DNA from: Myoxocephalus aenaeus
Lineage: Eukaryota > Chordata > Actinopteri > Perciformes > Cottidae
Length of the DNA: 64,000 bases
NCBI GenBank assembly: GCA_038501785.1
Contig: JBAMJR010000089.1
Span: 310,001-374,000, forward strand
Direction: 5' to 3'
Positions within the stretch are counted from its first letter, which is position 1. Each line of letters begins with the position of its first letter. A model generated the notes under the pieces. The model searched no databases. It was not told where the DNA came from and saw only the letters and a program-made list of their open reading frames with translations. This document shows positions 61,630 through 64,000 of the stretch, in pieces. The translations under genes and the position numbers were made by a program.

Positions 61630-62817
61630 TGGATATGCCAAAAAAATGGATTTGGGTAGGCAGCAGTCTGAACAAAGCCTGAGACAAGTTCCACACAATA
61701 GAAACATCCTTGGTAAGATTCTGTGCAGATACCTTTGTTGCCAGTTATATCATCTCCTGCTGGGCAAAAAGCCAAAAATGTTATCTCAAAAGTATCAGGT
61801 TTGGGTCCTGGTAATATTCCACTTTTAAGGAATACTGTAAAAGCCATGGAAACAAATGGGATGATTGTTAAAACCAACCAAAAACATAAATATCAGCCGT
61901 TTAATTATACAGCTAAATTATAAGAAATATTGAATAGTGAAAATCACAATTCACACCAAGCTTCAATGATAGCCTATCTATTGAAAATGACAGAATTTGC
62001 TAAGTAGGGCAGTATGTAACCTGTTGTTCAATACTTACAATAATTATTCTTGACAGTTATCTGCTTTCTGTATAACCTTCACGTCTTTCTCAGTAATGAA
62101 GAACATAAAATGTGAGAGTCGTCATCATTGAAGCGGTACAGTAGCGCAGTGCTCTGATCAGACCACAACGCAGATTGAAGGCGGAGAGGTGATTCTTCAT
62201 TTCAACCAAATGATTCATGAAAGTCTTGTGGTCGCATCACACAGTCAGAAGTTTCACAACCTTAAAAACGTGTCTCTGTGCGGTGAAAATATTTCAAGTT
62301 TAAATTTGTGAATGTAAGCTGTTAATTCACTACATAAACAGAAATCACTTAAAGCCTGTAACCTTTTGATGTGTTACAGTCCCTCAGTGGTGCGCCTTCA
62401 GTATTCAGCACTGTATACAGCACTTAAATGGGAGACATTTAGCATGGAAATGGGGGCATCGGCTAATTGGTCCTATTAAAGAGCAATGAGGACCAGCGTA
62501 TACTCTCTGACAGTCAACACAAACATTAATGAAGCACCATGCACCCCTATTAGACGGCCTCGCCATGTTTGCCTCAATTATCTGACTTTATTTCAGCAGT
62601 GCGGGGGGGGGGGGATTAATTCAGTGGTGGGGAGTGTACGCTGTCTGCTGGGTGCAGACTCACTCACTCGTACAGCTCACTTCAGATTGTTGACATAAAA
62701 AGAGACTTGCAATTGGCGAAAAGCAGAGGTAGCCACGTAACAAAGATAACAGCAGTCATTACTGACAAGCTTTCACTTCCCACAAAATGATTTTCTCATT
62801 TCTTTCTCCCCTGGTAG

Positions 62818-62894
62818 CTGTTCCTGGCAATAAGGCAAAAAAAGAGGAGGAAAAACAGACAAGCCGCCAATGCTCGTCTCATCTATGAGATACT
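62818..62894 (+). other. Exon-like segment, gene unknown
   Basis: 77 bp bounded by TTTCTTTCTCCCCTGGTAG and ACT|GTAGGT. One frame is open throughout and encodes a basic peptide (LFLAIRQKKRRKNRQAAN). I recognise no family. The donor is weaker than consensus. Confidence 0.2.
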
Positions 62895-64000
62895 GTAGGT
62901 TTTTCTCTTTCTTAAAGCATATACACCTCCCTTTTCACCTTAAAAATTAATTGTAATCATCCCTGAATAGTTTGTATTTGTAACACCACAAATAGCAGGT
63001 TCATTTCCCGGACTCTTTTCATCAAAGGCTCAGTGTGGTGAAACTTCAACACACGATCAATGCATTACATACTCCCCAAAACCTTAAAATCAATTCCTCC
63101 ATGCTTTTAACTTGACAATGAGGAGGGTTTAATCAGGCTGAACCAGCTAGTTTCTGTTGAACTGTGGAACGGGGCAGGTGTAACCCGCCACCCGTCTACA
63201 CCTCCCCGCCTCCCCCAACTCTATTTTTACAGCCTCTTGGGGCTCCGGCTTTGAAGGGAAACCTATACAGGAAAATTGCTTGCATTTTTCCCCACCGTAG
63301 CGTTGATAGATGGACATTGACTGTCGCATTCCCTCTATTGCACATCAGGAGCTCGGGCCCCCCCCCCACCACCACTACAGACTTCTCTCAGCCTTTCTGT
63401 GGCATTCCAGTCCTAATAGGTGCTTTGTTGAAGTGCAATGCAGGTTATACACAGGTTCTGAAGTTCCTGCTTTCACGGAAACATGACTTTTGACTTTGAA
63501 GCACACCATTTTTTTTCACTGGGTCTTCTCATCAATGTTGAACATTTATGTGGTGTAACTTTGCTTTCATTGGCAGCATACACTTTTCTTCTCTCATGCA
63601 GCCCTTACGTCCCATACGCCGCTACCTTCATCCATGTCTTTGCTCTCCAAACAGTGGCATTCATTTCTCCTTGCATTGTCTTAATTGGCATAGCATGGTT
63701 TGGGCTATTGTAAACACGGCTGTGTGAGACTGGTATAAAAGAGGCACCAGTCACTCCCCAGGCTAAGCTAGTGTGCAAGGCAGGCAGGGGCTGCTGCCTA
63801 TTGTGCTGGTGAAGCCTTTGTAGATTTGCAGTGGGCCCCCTTTTTAATCGCCTTCTCATACACCGCTTGCCGACTCGCTTTGCATATTTAATTGCCAGGT
63901 AAAATCATTTTGTCGACAATCCGTTTAATTATTTGATTGTACAGTAACCGTAAAGAGTGAGCGCAAGGAAGAGGAAGGGATAAACGGGGGTAGAGAGAAG

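Larger units (their letters stand above)
60206..64000. other. Non-coding DNA downstream of axin2
   Basis: No recognised gene. Contains a perfect hairpin at 61595-61629 and an exon-like segment at 62818-62894. Confidence 0.5.

Overview
The window looks like nuclear DNA of a ray-finned fish, probably a percomorph teleost. It is rich in dinucleotide microsatellites, has low coding density, carries fish-type transposons (Tc1/mariner, hAT, an L2/CR1-type LINE, a class I endogenous retrovirus) and holds one clearly recognisable vertebrate gene, axin2, split by phase-consistent GT-AG introns.

Layout: (1) 1-2.8 kb: a 120-bp MITE, a hAT-like terminal sequence, and a nearly intact Tc1/mariner element of the DD37E type inside a TA microsatellite. 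(2) 2.8-16.6 kb: mostly featureless non-coding DNA with microsatellites, one or two dispersed repeats and two exon-like segments of unknown gene. (3) 16.6-26.4 kb: a locally duplicated host unit, split by a 9.3-kb endogenous retrovirus (ERV). The ERV has two LTRs identical over 656 bp, a 4-bp target-site duplication, a tRNA-Trp primer-binding site and a polypurine tract. Its leader is long and built of three tandem arrays. Inside, it is heavily deleted: most of capsid, all of the reverse-transcriptase core and nearly all of env are missing. Protease, RNase H and integrase remain recognisable but lie in broken frames, and a 1.23-kb hAT element sits in gag. (4) 26.4-42.7 kb: non-coding DNA with long AC, AG and TC repeats, a 5'-truncated LINE and an exon-like segment at 29.4 kb. 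(5) 42.7-60.2 kb: axin2 on the plus strand, with a TCF/LEF-motif-rich promoter and first introns, ten coding exons encoding 791 residues, and a 1.7-kb 3' UTR. (6) 60.2-64 kb: non-coding DNA with a perfect hairpin and one exon-like segment.

axin2 encodes the Wnt feedback scaffold: a tankyrase-binding peptide, RGS domain (APC binding), GSK3-binding helix, beta-catenin-binding helix and DIX domain, all intact. The CTTTGAW motifs around exon 1 fit the known direct control of AXIN2 by beta-catenin/TCF. The most unusual object is the ERV: by its LTRs it is very young, yet it cannot make its own capsid, reverse transcriptase or envelope, so it looks like a passenger copied by proteins supplied from elsewhere. 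All calls come from reading the sequence; no database search was run.
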